Position numbers and translations under genes: made by a program. Of a DNA stretch of 17,580 nt, positions 1 to 5,909 are shown one piece after another (the first letter of the stretch is position 1; every line of letters begins with the position of its first letter). This DNA comes from Pseudomonas fluorescens (lineage in GTDB: Bacteria; Pseudomonadota; Alphaproteobacteria; UBA2136; UBA6156). The stretch covers positions 1-17,580 of the forward strand of contig QFOU01000024.1 in NCBI GenBank assembly GCA_003241595.1, read 5' to 3'. A model generated the notes under the pieces. It made no database searches and was not told the origin of the DNA. It worked only from the letters and a program-made list of their open reading frames with translations.

Positions 1-5
1 TACTC

Positions 6-932
6 ATGGCACGTACCTTCCGCATCGCAACCCGCAAGAGCAAAATGGCTATGGTGCAGACGCACCGCATCATCAATCTGTTGAAGGCCGTGGCTCCGGA
101 GCATGATTTCGTTCCGTACGAAGTGGTCAGCGATGGCTGCTACGAGCGTTTTCAGGGTGATTTGCAGACCATTGGTGGCAAGGGCGCCTTCGTGAAGGCC
201 CTTGAGCATGCCCTGTTGAGTGGTGAGGCCGATATGGCCATGCACAGCCTGAAGGATGTACCCGGGGATGTGGACCTGCCCGAAGGTTTGGTGATTCCGT
301 GCGTACTGCAACGTGATGACCTGCGTGATGCGGCGGTGTGCCGTCCCGGGGAGAGTCTTGTGAGTTTGAAGCCCGGTAGCAAGGTGGGTACCAGCAGTGT
401 GCGTCGTGCGGCGCAATTGCGTATGAACTTCCCGCATCTGGAGATCGTGCCGCTGCGCGGAAATGCCGATACCCGTGTGGGCAAGGTGGATGCCGGTGAG
501 ATCGATGCGGCGATTCTGGCGTTGGCCGGTTTGCGTCGTATCGGTCTGGAAGCCCGTGTGTGCGATGTGTTTGAACCGGATGTGATGCTGCCTGCGATCG
601 GTCAGGGTGTGGTCTGCGTGGAAACCCGGGCTGATGACGCCGAGAGCTTGGCCTTGCTGGCGAAGATCAACCACCCCGATACGTTCACCTGCATTTCGGC
701 CGAGCGCGCCATGCTGAAGAAGTTACAAGGTGACTGCCACACGCCGATCGCCGGTTACTGCGAAATTACCGCCAACCGCAATTTGCGTTTGATCGCCATG
801 GTTTCGAGCCTTGATGGTACCGAAGTGCTGCGTGCCCGCGATAAGATGCCGTACGCCGATGCCATCAAGCTGGGTGAACGCATCGGGGACAGCCTTTTGG
901 AGCAAGGTGCGGCCCGTCTGCTGGGGCGATAG
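6..932 (+). CDS. hemC: Hydroxymethylbilane synthase (porphobilinogen deaminase)
   Basis: Condenses four porphobilinogens into linear hydroxymethylbilane in cytoplasmic tetrapyrrole (haem) synthesis. The 308-residue product has the usual family length. Visible landmarks are the N-terminal substrate-binding stretch RIATRKSKMA, HSLKDVP with the catalytic aspartate at D84, the RGNADTRVGK block (about 150-160), and LQGDCHTPIAGY with C244 as the expected dipyrromethane cofactor attachment cysteine (family knowledge). The ATG at 6 gives the normal family N-terminus, but only five bases precede it, so upstream signals cannot be judged. A stem-loop follows the stop. The next gene is not hemD, which often lies beside hemC in alphaproteobacteria. 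Function is near certain. Confidence 0.95.
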   Translation: MARTFRIATRKSKMAMVQTHRIINLLKAVAPEHDFVPYEVVSDGCYERFQGDLQTIGGKGAFVKALEHALLSGEADMAMHSLKDVPGDVDLPEGLVIPCVLQRDDLRDAAVCRPGESLVSLKPGSKVGTSSVRRAAQLRMNFPHLEIVPLRGNADTRVGKVDAGEIDAAILALAGLRRIGLEARVCDVFEPDVMLPAIGQGVVCVETRADDAESLALLAKINHPDTFTCISAERAMLKKLQGDCHTPIAGYCEITANRNLRLIAMVSSLDGTEVLRARDKMPYADAIKLGERIGDSLLEQGAARLLGR

Positions 933-955
933 CGGTTTCGGAAACCAATAGCGCT

Positions 956-980
956 GGCGGCCTTGGGCCGCCTGTGTTTT
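956..980 (+). terminator. Intrinsic terminator after hemC
   Basis: A perfect 7-bp stem GGCGGCC / GGCCGCC with a 3-base TTG loop is followed by TGTGTTTT. It lies 24 bases after the hemC stop. A smaller imperfect hairpin (GGTTT/AAACC) sits just before it at about 935-947. Confidence 0.65.
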
Positions 981-1017
981 AATGCGGCCAAATTTAAGAA
1001 CGGAATATTTGAGACCT

Positions 1018-1668
1018 ATGGCCCTGATCGATCTGATTGTATTGGTACTTGTAGTGGTGATTATCGTGAGCCGCTTTACCAAGTTTAAACTTCCGAAAGA
1101 TCCGCGGGACAAGGCGGCGCGTCGGGCGGATCTGGACCGTTTGCGTGGGCGTCCGCTTTTACGGGATGACGAGCCGAAGGTCGTGGACATCACGCAGGCT
1201 GCGGAAGTTCGGAAATCTCCTGTAGCCAAGCCGAAGAATGCCGGTTTTGAAGCGGCAAAAAACCTAACCGGCGTGGCCAAGATCAAGGCGCTGGAACCCA
1301 GTTTTGATGAAGAGGTTTTTCTGGATGGCGCCAAGGCGGCCTATGGCTATTTCTATACCTGCTGGAATGCCAAGGATGAGGAAGGGCTTGCCAATCTGTG
1401 TGCACCAGCCCTGTTCGACCGTCTTGAGATCGAGATGAACGACAACAGCTGGGAGCAAGTTGAGATTGATGACATTACCAGCGTACGTGTGGTGGATGCC
1501 CGTGTGCATGGCAAGACCGCCGTTATTGACGTAGCGTTCGACACCGTCGAGCGCGAGGGTAGTGCTTCGCCCAAGCCGGTCAAGCGTACGTGGGTGCTGG
1601 CCCGCCCGTTGGGCAGTGAGGATCCGAACTGGGAGTTGGAGGATATTAAGACCGGCGCCGACGCTTAA
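1018..1668 (+). CDS. Tim44-like domain protein, membrane anchored
   Basis: The 216-residue product starts with one hydrophobic segment (about residues 2-18, LIDLIVLVLVVVIIV) followed by a basic stretch, which suggests an inner-membrane anchor with a cytoplasmic body. After a charged linker, the C-terminal half (about 98-213) has the Tim44-like pattern: FLDGAKAAYGYFYTCWNAKDE early and WVLARPLGSEDPNWEL at the end. Mitochondrial Tim44 works in the import motor. Bacterial relatives are membrane-associated and their role is poorly defined, so no specific job is claimed. An in-frame ATG at 982 would add 12 residues but lacks a ribosome site and falls just after the hemC terminator. The ATG at 1018 puts the hydrophobic segment at the N-terminus, as in the family. 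A terminator follows, so this looks like a single-gene unit. Confidence 0.85.
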   Translation: MALIDLIVLVLVVVIIVSRFTKFKLPKDPRDKAARRADLDRLRGRPLLRDDEPKVVDITQAAEVRKSPVAKPKNAGFEAAKNLTGVAKIKALEPSFDEEVFLDGAKAAYGYFYTCWNAKDEEGLANLCAPALFDRLEIEMNDNSWEQVEIDDITSVRVVDARVHGKTAVIDVAFDTVEREGSASPKPVKRTWVLARPLGSEDPNWELEDIKTGADA

Positions 1669-1684
1669 CGTCTTCGAAAGACTG

Positions 1685-1711
1685 CAGGGGCCAAAAGGGC
1701 CCCTGAATTTT
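1685..1711 (+). terminator. Intrinsic terminator after the Tim44-like gene
   Basis: An 8-bp perfect stem CAGGGGCC / GGCCCCTG with an AAAAG loop is followed by AATTTT, 16 bases after the stop codon. Typical Rho-independent form. Confidence 0.85.
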
Positions 1712-1990
1712 GCCTCCTCCTCGTGTACTTGTCTGTACACGTCGTCGTCCTTGCCGCAAACAGGAACCGTTTCTAGCCTCGTGCGCGGGGACAACGGCGC
1801 TTCGCGCCGGATTTTGGGTTTGGTGGGATGATGTTTCAACTTTATGCGTTGAGCAGCCCTTGTTCCGGTGCAGAAGGCACGCACCCCCTAGGGGTATTGC
1901 AGGGGTGTGGCTTGAAGATTGTGGGGTTGTACCCAATACTCTTTGGACAAATTTCGATTTATAAATTGTACGAAGAGTTTCGGAGGCTGA
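1712..1990. other. 279-base intergenic region with inverted repeats upstream of gpsA
   Basis: No convincing gene is seen. It holds CGTGTAC-N6-GTACACG (1722-1741), CGGCGC-TTC-GCGCCG (1795-1809) followed by GATTTTGGGTTT, a C-rich arm ACCCC (1883-1887) that can pair either with GGGGT (1891-1895) or with the GGGGT inside 1902-1907, and GGGT-TGT-ACCC (1924-1934). The last 50 bases are AT-rich. A weak promoter candidate is TTGAAG, a 17-base spacer, then AATACT (about 1913-1941). The region probably carries the gpsA leader and promoter. An unannotated small RNA is possible. I did not recognise 6S, SRP, tmRNA or RNase P RNA signatures. Confidence 0.4.
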
Positions 1991-3004
1991 ATGGGCGCAA
2001 AGATTTCCAAGTGGGGTGTTCTGGGCGGTGGCGCGTGGGGAACCGCATTGGCCAACTGCTTGGCATTGGCCGGACAGAACGTACTGCTGTGGGACCGCGA
2101 CCCGTTGGTCGTGGACGATATCAATAAGTTCCAGCAGAACCGCAAGCGCTATCCGGACTTGGCGGTGCATCAAACCCTGCGTGCCACCACCAGTCTTGAA
2201 AATGTGGCCGCCCATGCCGAGCTGTTGTTAGTGGCCGTTCCCAGCGAAGCGAACATGGTGCTGGCGACCCAGCTTTCTTCCCTGCTGACCGAACATCATG
2301 GCCTGGTGATGACGGCCAAGGGGTTCCGTGAAAGTGACGGCGCCCTGTTGACCGAAGTATGGCGTGAAGCGGCGCCTCAACTCGGCCCCATCGCGGTATT
2401 GACCGGCCCGACATTCGCCCGTGAGCTGATGGAGCAGAAAATGACCGCCATGGTGGTCGCCAGCACCGATGCCAGCTTCCGTGCGACGATTGCGGATGGA
2501 TTCGATCTTCCCTTTGTGCGTGTTTATGAGAGTGCCGACGTGGTGGGAACGCAGGTGGGTGGTGCCATCAAGAACGTACTGGCGGTTGCGGCAGGTGTGT
2601 TGGATGGCTTGCAGCTTGGCCAGAACGCCCGTGCTGCCGTGATGACGCGAGGCCTGGTGGAGATGGCGCGGTATTCGAAAGCTCTGGGTGGAAAAGAAAG
2701 CACCGTCTGGGGTTTGGCCGGCATGGGCGACCTGCTGTTGACCGCGACCAGCACGTTGAGTCGCAATTACCGGTTTGGTCAGTTGGTGGGAAAAGGTGTG
2801 CCGATCCATGAAGCGCGCTTGCGTGTGGGGACCGTGGAAGGGATTCTGGCCGCGCGGATTGTGACCGTGCAGGCACAGGCCCACGGCCTTGATTTGGCCA
2901 TTGTGAGTGCCATTGATGGTATCCTCCATGGGGACGTAACCGCGATACAGGCCGCGGAATACCTGATGCAGCGGCCCCGTGTACTCGAATTTGACGGTCA
3001 GTAG
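1991..3004 (+). CDS. gpsA: NAD(P)-dependent glycerol-3-phosphate dehydrogenase
   Basis: Reduces dihydroxyacetone phosphate to sn-glycerol-3-phosphate, the backbone precursor of phospholipids, in the cytoplasm. The 337-residue product has the usual length. Seen in order: the Rossmann glycine motif GVLGGGAWGTALA (residues 9-21), the TAKGF block (108-112), GPTFARE (139-145), the catalytic-region lysine K194 in GGAIKNVLAVAAG, and GMGDLLLTATSTLSRNYRFG (about 244-263), a signature of the substrate-binding domain. The start is supported by GGAGG at 1982-1986, four bases ahead of the ATG. A strong hairpin follows the stop. In many alphaproteobacteria gpsA lies near tsaD, hemC and an EVE gene. Here hemC is upstream and the EVE gene is downstream, with an exported protein between. 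Confidence 0.97.
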   Translation: MGAKISKWGVLGGGAWGTALANCLALAGQNVLLWDRDPLVVDDINKFQQNRKRYPDLAVHQTLRATTSLENVAAHAELLLVAVPSEANMVLATQLSSLLTEHHGLVMTAKGFRESDGALLTEVWREAAPQLGPIAVLTGPTFARELMEQKMTAMVVASTDASFRATIADGFDLPFVRVYESADVVGTQVGGAIKNVLAVAAGVLDGLQLGQNARAAVMTRGLVEMARYSKALGGKESTVWGLAGMGDLLLTATSTLSRNYRFGQLVGKGVPIHEARLRVGTVEGILAARIVTVQAQAHGLDLAIVSAIDGILHGDVTAIQAAEYLMQRPRVLEFDGQ

Positions 3005-3020
3005 ACCCGTTGGTTTGTGT

Positions 3021-3044
3021 GACACCCCCGCAGGGGGTGTCTTG
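3021..3044 (+). terminator. Strong hairpin after gpsA
   Basis: A perfect 9-bp stem GACACCCCC / GGGGGTGTC with a GCA loop (3021-3041) begins 16 bases after the gpsA stop. The following TTG is not a good T-tract, so termination may be partial. The right arm contains an AGGGGG that would act as the ribosome site for a GTG at 3047 if that were the next gene's start. Confidence 0.6.
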
Positions 3045-3076
3045 CTGTGGGGCTGTGGCTATGGTTGTGTAGGGCC

Positions 3077-4027
3077 ATGACGTTGTTGCGGCGCTCTCTT
3101 TTGCTGGCGGTATGTGCCACCACCTTTTGCGGTGTGGGGCAGCCGGTGGCATGGGCGCAGATGTCGAAGCACGTGAAAGCCGTTGCGCACCAGCCATTGC
3201 CGGTGATGCCGCAGGATGATGTGCTGCCTGCGACCCTGGCCGCGATCTATCAGAACCGTATCGATATCGATCAGGCGCTGGTGGTGGTGGACATGGGGCA
3301 GGGGCCTGATAATCCACAGTGGTTGATGAGTGCGACCCAGCGCGAGGTTTTGTTGGATACGCTGCTCCAGTTCATGCCTGACAAGCCGCAGCCGGAAGAT
3401 GCCATCTGGCCTCAATTGAAGCCGCGTGACCCCGCCTATAAAGGCATCCGCGTGATGTTGCGCAATGTGTGGGGACGCAATTTTGCGCCGTTTACCATTT
3501 TTGAAGGCAAGGTGGTTGCCGAGAATGGTGCCGTGCTGGTGCCGGACCATGGCCGACGTCTGGAGTACTGGATGTTCGGGACAAGCCGTATCCGCCGTGA
3601 CCAGCTTGTCGGGGCGCATGTGTTGCCGGTATTAACGTTTGAGCAATGTCGTTTGCTGGGACAGCAGATCGTGCATACCCGCCCGCGTCAGTGTCTGCTG
3701 CCGGATAACAACCTGTTGCTGGAAACGGCTGAGATGCCGACGTTGAAGTCGGCGCGTATCAAGGATTTTGACGGGTGTCTAAAGGATGGCAAGGCGTTGA
3801 TCTATACCTTCCCGCGGCGGTGTATGGCGGCGGGTGGTCGGGTGTTCACCGAGCCGCCGCGTGTGTATGATGTGGCGTCTCCGACCCCTGCGGATGCGCC
3901 GCTGCTTGCACCCAATGCGTTTGCGTTGCCCAGTTTGGATGGCAGCGGCTTGCAGCTGAATTCCCAGTTGGGTGGCCCGTTACAAAGTACTGTGGATGGT
4001 GGTTTGGGCACCCCCCTGCTTCCGTAA
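3077..4027 (+). CDS. Exported protein of unknown function with two C-x14-C modules
   Basis: I do not recognise the whole protein. As called it has 316 residues and begins with a Sec-type signal peptide: basic LLRR, a hydrophobic core, and a likely cut after AWA at about residue 27, so it should be periplasmic or secreted. Residues 188-206 and 231-249 are two related modules: F-E-Q-C, then G at +4, then P-R-Q-C at C206; and F-D-G-C, then G at +4, then P-R-R-C at C249. The cysteine pairs C191/C206 and C234/C249 have identical spacing. Similar short modules of the form 'C-x3-G ... yPrqC' occur in many bacterial exported proteins; from memory they have no firm function. The C-terminal 60 residues are rich in Pro, Leu, Ala and Ser. 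The start at 3077 suits the signal peptide. A GTG at 3047 has an AGGGGG six bases ahead, but that lies in the gpsA hairpin and would add an uncharged hydrophobic lead. The gene ends 18 bases before the EVE gene and probably shares its transcript. Confidence 0.75.
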   Translation: MTLLRRSLLLAVCATTFCGVGQPVAWAQMSKHVKAVAHQPLPVMPQDDVLPATLAAIYQNRIDIDQALVVVDMGQGPDNPQWLMSATQREVLLDTLLQFMPDKPQPEDAIWPQLKPRDPAYKGIRVMLRNVWGRNFAPFTIFEGKVVAENGAVLVPDHGRRLEYWMFGTSRIRRDQLVGAHVLPVLTFEQCRLLGQQIVHTRPRQCLLPDNNLLLETAEMPTLKSARIKDFDGCLKDGKALIYTFPRRCMAAGGRVFTEPPRVYDVASPTPADAPLLAPNAFALPSLDGSGLQLNSQLGGPLQSTVDGGLGTPLLP

Positions 4028-4045
4028 ATACGAAGAGAAACGATC

Positions 4046-4474
4046 ATGGCGTATTGGTTGATGAAGAGCGAACCCTTCAAGTACAGCTGGGATGATCTGG
4101 TACGTGACGGCACCACGAAATGGGATGGTGTGCGGAACTATGCGGCGCGCAATAACCTTCAGGCCATGCAGGTGGGCGATGAGGCGCTTTTTTACCATTC
4201 CAACGAGGGCAAGGCCTGTGTGGGGATCGCGAAGATCGTAAAGACCGCGGAACCGGATGCGACCGTGACCGAAGATAAGCTGGCCAAGGACGGGAGTAAC
4301 CCGTGGGTGGTGGTGACGCTGGCGCCGGTACGTAAATTCACAACGCCGGTGACGTTGGAGATGGTGCGTGAGCAGCCCGAATTGGAAAGCATGGAGTTAA
4401 TGAAGTATCAGCGATTGAGTGTGCAGGGGGTTACGCCGAAGGAGTGGACGCTTATACTGGCGATGGCGGAGTAG
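4046..4474 (+). CDS. EVE-domain protein (thymocyte nuclear protein 1-like)
   Basis: This 142-residue product is a single EVE domain from end to end. It opens with YWLMKSEPFKYSWDDL and WDGVRNYAARNNL, then has the core strand MQVGDEALFYHSNEGKACVGIAKIV, and ends with LMKYQRLSVQGVTPKEWTLIL. EVE domains belong to the PUA-like fold and in characterised members bind modified bases in DNA or RNA. The bacterial stand-alone protein's ligand is not settled, so modified-nucleic-acid binding is inference. It lies 18 bases after the exported-protein gene with GAAGAGA (4032-4038) as ribosome site, so the two may be cotranscribed. A bidirectional terminator follows. Length and start match the family. Confidence 0.92.
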   Translation: MAYWLMKSEPFKYSWDDLVRDGTTKWDGVRNYAARNNLQAMQVGDEALFYHSNEGKACVGIAKIVKTAEPDATVTEDKLAKDGSNPWVVVTLAPVRKFTTPVTLEMVREQPELESMELMKYQRLSVQGVTPKEWTLILAMAE

Positions 4475-4492
4475 GATTCAGATATAAGAAAA

Positions 4493-4516
4493 GCCCCGGT
4501 TTGACCGGGGCCTTTT
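4493..4516. terminator. Bidirectional terminator between the EVE and Bax inhibitor-1 genes
   Basis: An 8-bp stem GCCCCGGT / ACCGGGGC with a TTG loop (4493-4511) has CTTTTATTT on the + side. The bases before the stem read as TTTTCTTAT on the - strand. It serves the EVE gene (+) and the convergent Bax inhibitor-1 gene (-). Confidence 0.88.
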
Positions 4517-4528
4517 ATTTGGCGAGGC

Positions 4529-5233
4529 CTAGCGGCGGTCGCCCATCAGGTGCAACAGGCTGGTAAACATGTTGATGAAGTTGATGTAGAGGCTGGTGGC
4601 CTGCAGGATGGCCAGACGCGAGCGGGTGAGCTCGTCGCGGCCGTAGGCTGCGAAGTTCTCACGGATGCTGTTGACTTCCCAGGCGGTGAGGCCAGCGAAC
4701 AGCGGGATGGCGATGAGGTTGAGAACCATCGACAGCGGGCCGGTGCTGATGCCGAGCAGGCTGAGGACCAGACCGATCAGGCTGGCGCCGACAAGGCCGA
4801 AGACACCCATGATGAGGAAGGTGCCCCAGCCGGCGAGGCTCTTTTTAGTGAAATAGCCATAGGCTGCGGTACCGGCGAACATGATGGACGCGGTGAAGAA
4901 GGCCGTGGCGATCGAGCTGCCGGTGTAGATGATAGCCAACGGTGCGAGGCTGAAGCCCATCAAGGCGCTGAAGCCCGCGAACACGGCGAGGCCGGCGGCC
5001 GGTTGCAGGCGGAAGATGATGCTTTGCAGGAAGAAGGCCATACCCAGCACGGCAAGCAGCCAGATGATCTGGCCCTTCATGGCGATGGCCATAAGTGCGG
5101 GGCTGACGGTGCAGAGGTAGGCGACCACGCCGGACACCCCGACGCCTGCGGCCATATAGTTAAAAACTTGGGACATGTGAGCCGACAGAGCGCTTTCGGC
5201 GCCACCGGCACGGCTGATGATGGGACTGGCCAT
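4529..5233 (-). CDS. Bax inhibitor-1/YccA family inner-membrane protein
   Basis: The 234-residue product is almost all hydrophobic, with about seven membrane segments spread over residues 32-232. The family pattern is visible: a short polar N-terminus, FAGFSALMGFSLAPLAIIYT in the middle, the TAAYGYFTKKSLAGWGTFLIMG stretch, LTAWEVNSIRE, and the conserved tail LQATSLYINFINMFTSLLHLMG. In E. coli the relative YccA interacts with the FtsH protease, and other family members behave as calcium leak channels. Which applies here is unknown. The ATG at 5233 has AAGGAG at 5246-5251 on the - strand. A TTG at 5266 would extend the frame but would place the ribosome site and the FNR-type palindrome inside the gene. 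It appears to be a single-gene unit with its own promoter and terminator. Confidence 0.93.
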   Translation of the reverse strand: MASPIISRAGGAESALSAHMSQVFNYMAAGVGVSGVVAYLCTVSPALMAIAMKGQIIWLLAVLGMAFFLQSIIFRLQPAAGLAVFAGFSALMGFSLAPLAIIYTGSSIATAFFTASIMFAGTAAYGYFTKKSLAGWGTFLIMGVFGLVGASLIGLVLSLLGISTGPLSMVLNLIAIPLFAGLTAWEVNSIRENFAAYGRDELTRSRLAILQATSLYINFINMFTSLLHLMGDRR

Positions 5234-5252
5234 TGTTTGGTCTTTCTCCTTA

Positions 5253-5266
5253 TTGATCGGGATCAA
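5253..5266 (-). promoter_or_regulatory. Perfect FNR/FixK-type operator upstream of the Bax inhibitor-1 gene
   Basis: TTGAT-N4-ATCAA, exact to the FNR/Anr/FixK consensus, with seven-base arms (ATTGATC-GG-GATCAAT, 5252-5267). It lies 20 bases before the ATG at 5233 and overlaps the end of a candidate -10 box. In that position an activated FNR-type regulator would be expected to block rather than activate. Sequence match is seen; binding and sign of regulation are inferred. Confidence 0.6.
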
Positions 5267-5294
5267 TCTAGCACTCTTATAGTGTTAGTGACAA
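5265..5294 (-). promoter_or_regulatory. Candidate extended -10 promoter of the Bax inhibitor-1 gene
   Basis: Read on the - strand: TTGTCA (5289-5294), an 18-base spacer, then TAGATT (5265-5270) preceded by TGC, an extended -10 arrangement. The predicted start of transcription would be near 5258, inside the FNR-type palindrome. Confidence 0.45.
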
Positions 5295-5384
5295 GATTTC
5301 CTTACCCGTCATCATAAGTGGGGAGATTCAGGGGTCAAGCGAAACACGACATCGGGTTTCGATTTTGGTGTGCTCCTCTACACG

Positions 5385-5426
5385 CATGAACGCCCGTCTT
5401 TCCTACAGAAGAGACGGGCGTTCATG
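5385..5426. repeat. Perfect 15-bp inverted repeat downstream of the small orphan gene
   Basis: CATGAACGCCCGTCT (5385-5399) is the exact reverse complement of 5412-5426, with a 12-base loop. It begins two bases after the - strand stop codon at 5429. Neither side has a T-tract, so it is not a classical intrinsic terminator. It could be a 3' mRNA-stabilising stem or a terminator working without a U-run. Confidence 0.7.
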
Positions 5427-5428
5427 TA

Positions 5429-5806
5429 TCAGGCGGATTCAGTGGCGGTACTGACTTCGACTGTTGCAATTGCGAGGTGTTTGGCGAGGAATTCGAGCGC
5501 ACGCAACCCCTCACCGCGGTAAGCGCGCGAACGCTGCGCGACCACGTGTGCGAGTTGATTGGCAGATACGGAAATTGTGTCGTATTCCAGCCGGGCAGGA
5601 GTGCCGAGGTTATCGGACAGAACGAAAAGCTCTAGATTGATAAGGCTATCCGACCAGATTGTGTTGGCTTGGATGGACAGTGAGATCTCGTTATTCACTA
5701 GAATATGGAATGCGGAGACGCCGGTGCCGTAAACAAGGCATTCACTGCTCTTTTGTGGCGGCCGTGTAGATGCGAGTTTGCAGAGATAGGTTTCGAAGGG
5801 ATGCAT
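5429..5806 (-). CDS. Small protein of unknown function
   Basis: The 125-residue product is not recognised. It has no signal peptide and no membrane segment. The middle (about residues 30-80) alternates hydrophobic and polar residues as in a beta-rich fold, and the C-terminal 40 residues (SANQLAHVVAQRSRAYRGEGLR onward) look helical. The ATG at 5806 has AGGAG at 5813-5817, six bases ahead. The frame stays open to 5854, but that would put the ribosome site inside the gene. It lies downstream of the phosphomannomutase gene on the same strand, separated by a terminator, so it probably has its own promoter. A 15-bp hairpin follows its stop. Codon use looks somewhat less GC-biased than its neighbours by eye. 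It is real on the strength of start, stop and hairpin context, but it has no assigned role. Confidence 0.65.
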   Translation of the reverse strand: MHPFETYLCKLASTRPPQKSSECLVYGTGVSAFHILVNNEISLSIQANTIWSDSLINLELFVLSDNLGTPARLEYDTISVSANQLAHVVAQRSRAYRGEGLRALEFLAKHLAIATVEVSTATESA

Positions 5807-5812
5807 CGGAAA

Positions 5813-5817
5813 CTCCT
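5813..5817 (-). promoter_or_regulatory. Ribosome binding site deciding the start at 5806
   Basis: AGGAG on the - strand, six bases before the ATG. It argues against the longer in-frame start at 5854. Confidence 0.6.
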
Positions 5818-5867
5818 GAAACGAAAAGTATTTACAGGAGCGCAGTAAATGCATTTGGAGGGAATGG

Positions 5868-5896
5868 CAAGAAAAAGGAGGCTTACGCCCCCTTTT
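5868..5896 (-). terminator. Intrinsic terminator of the phosphomannomutase gene
   Basis: On the - strand AAAAGGGGGC, a GTAA loop, GCCTCCTTTT, then TTCTT. The stem is ten pairs with one G-U pair, the loop is of GNRA type, and there is a good U-run. The mismatch on the + strand (A-C) means it folds properly only as a - strand transcript, matching the gene that ends at 5910. Confidence 0.8.
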
Positions 5897-5909
5897 CTAT
5901 GAGTTCTCT

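Noticed and set aside
1264..1884. - strand open frame over the Tim44 gene and gpsA leader
   Set aside because: It runs through the antisense of a conserved gene and a terminator, with no recognisable product.
4550..5317. + strand open frame opposite the Bax inhibitor-1 gene
   Set aside because: Very Glu/Gly/Asp-rich, typical of the reverse complement of a membrane-protein gene; crosses the promoter and FNR-type box.
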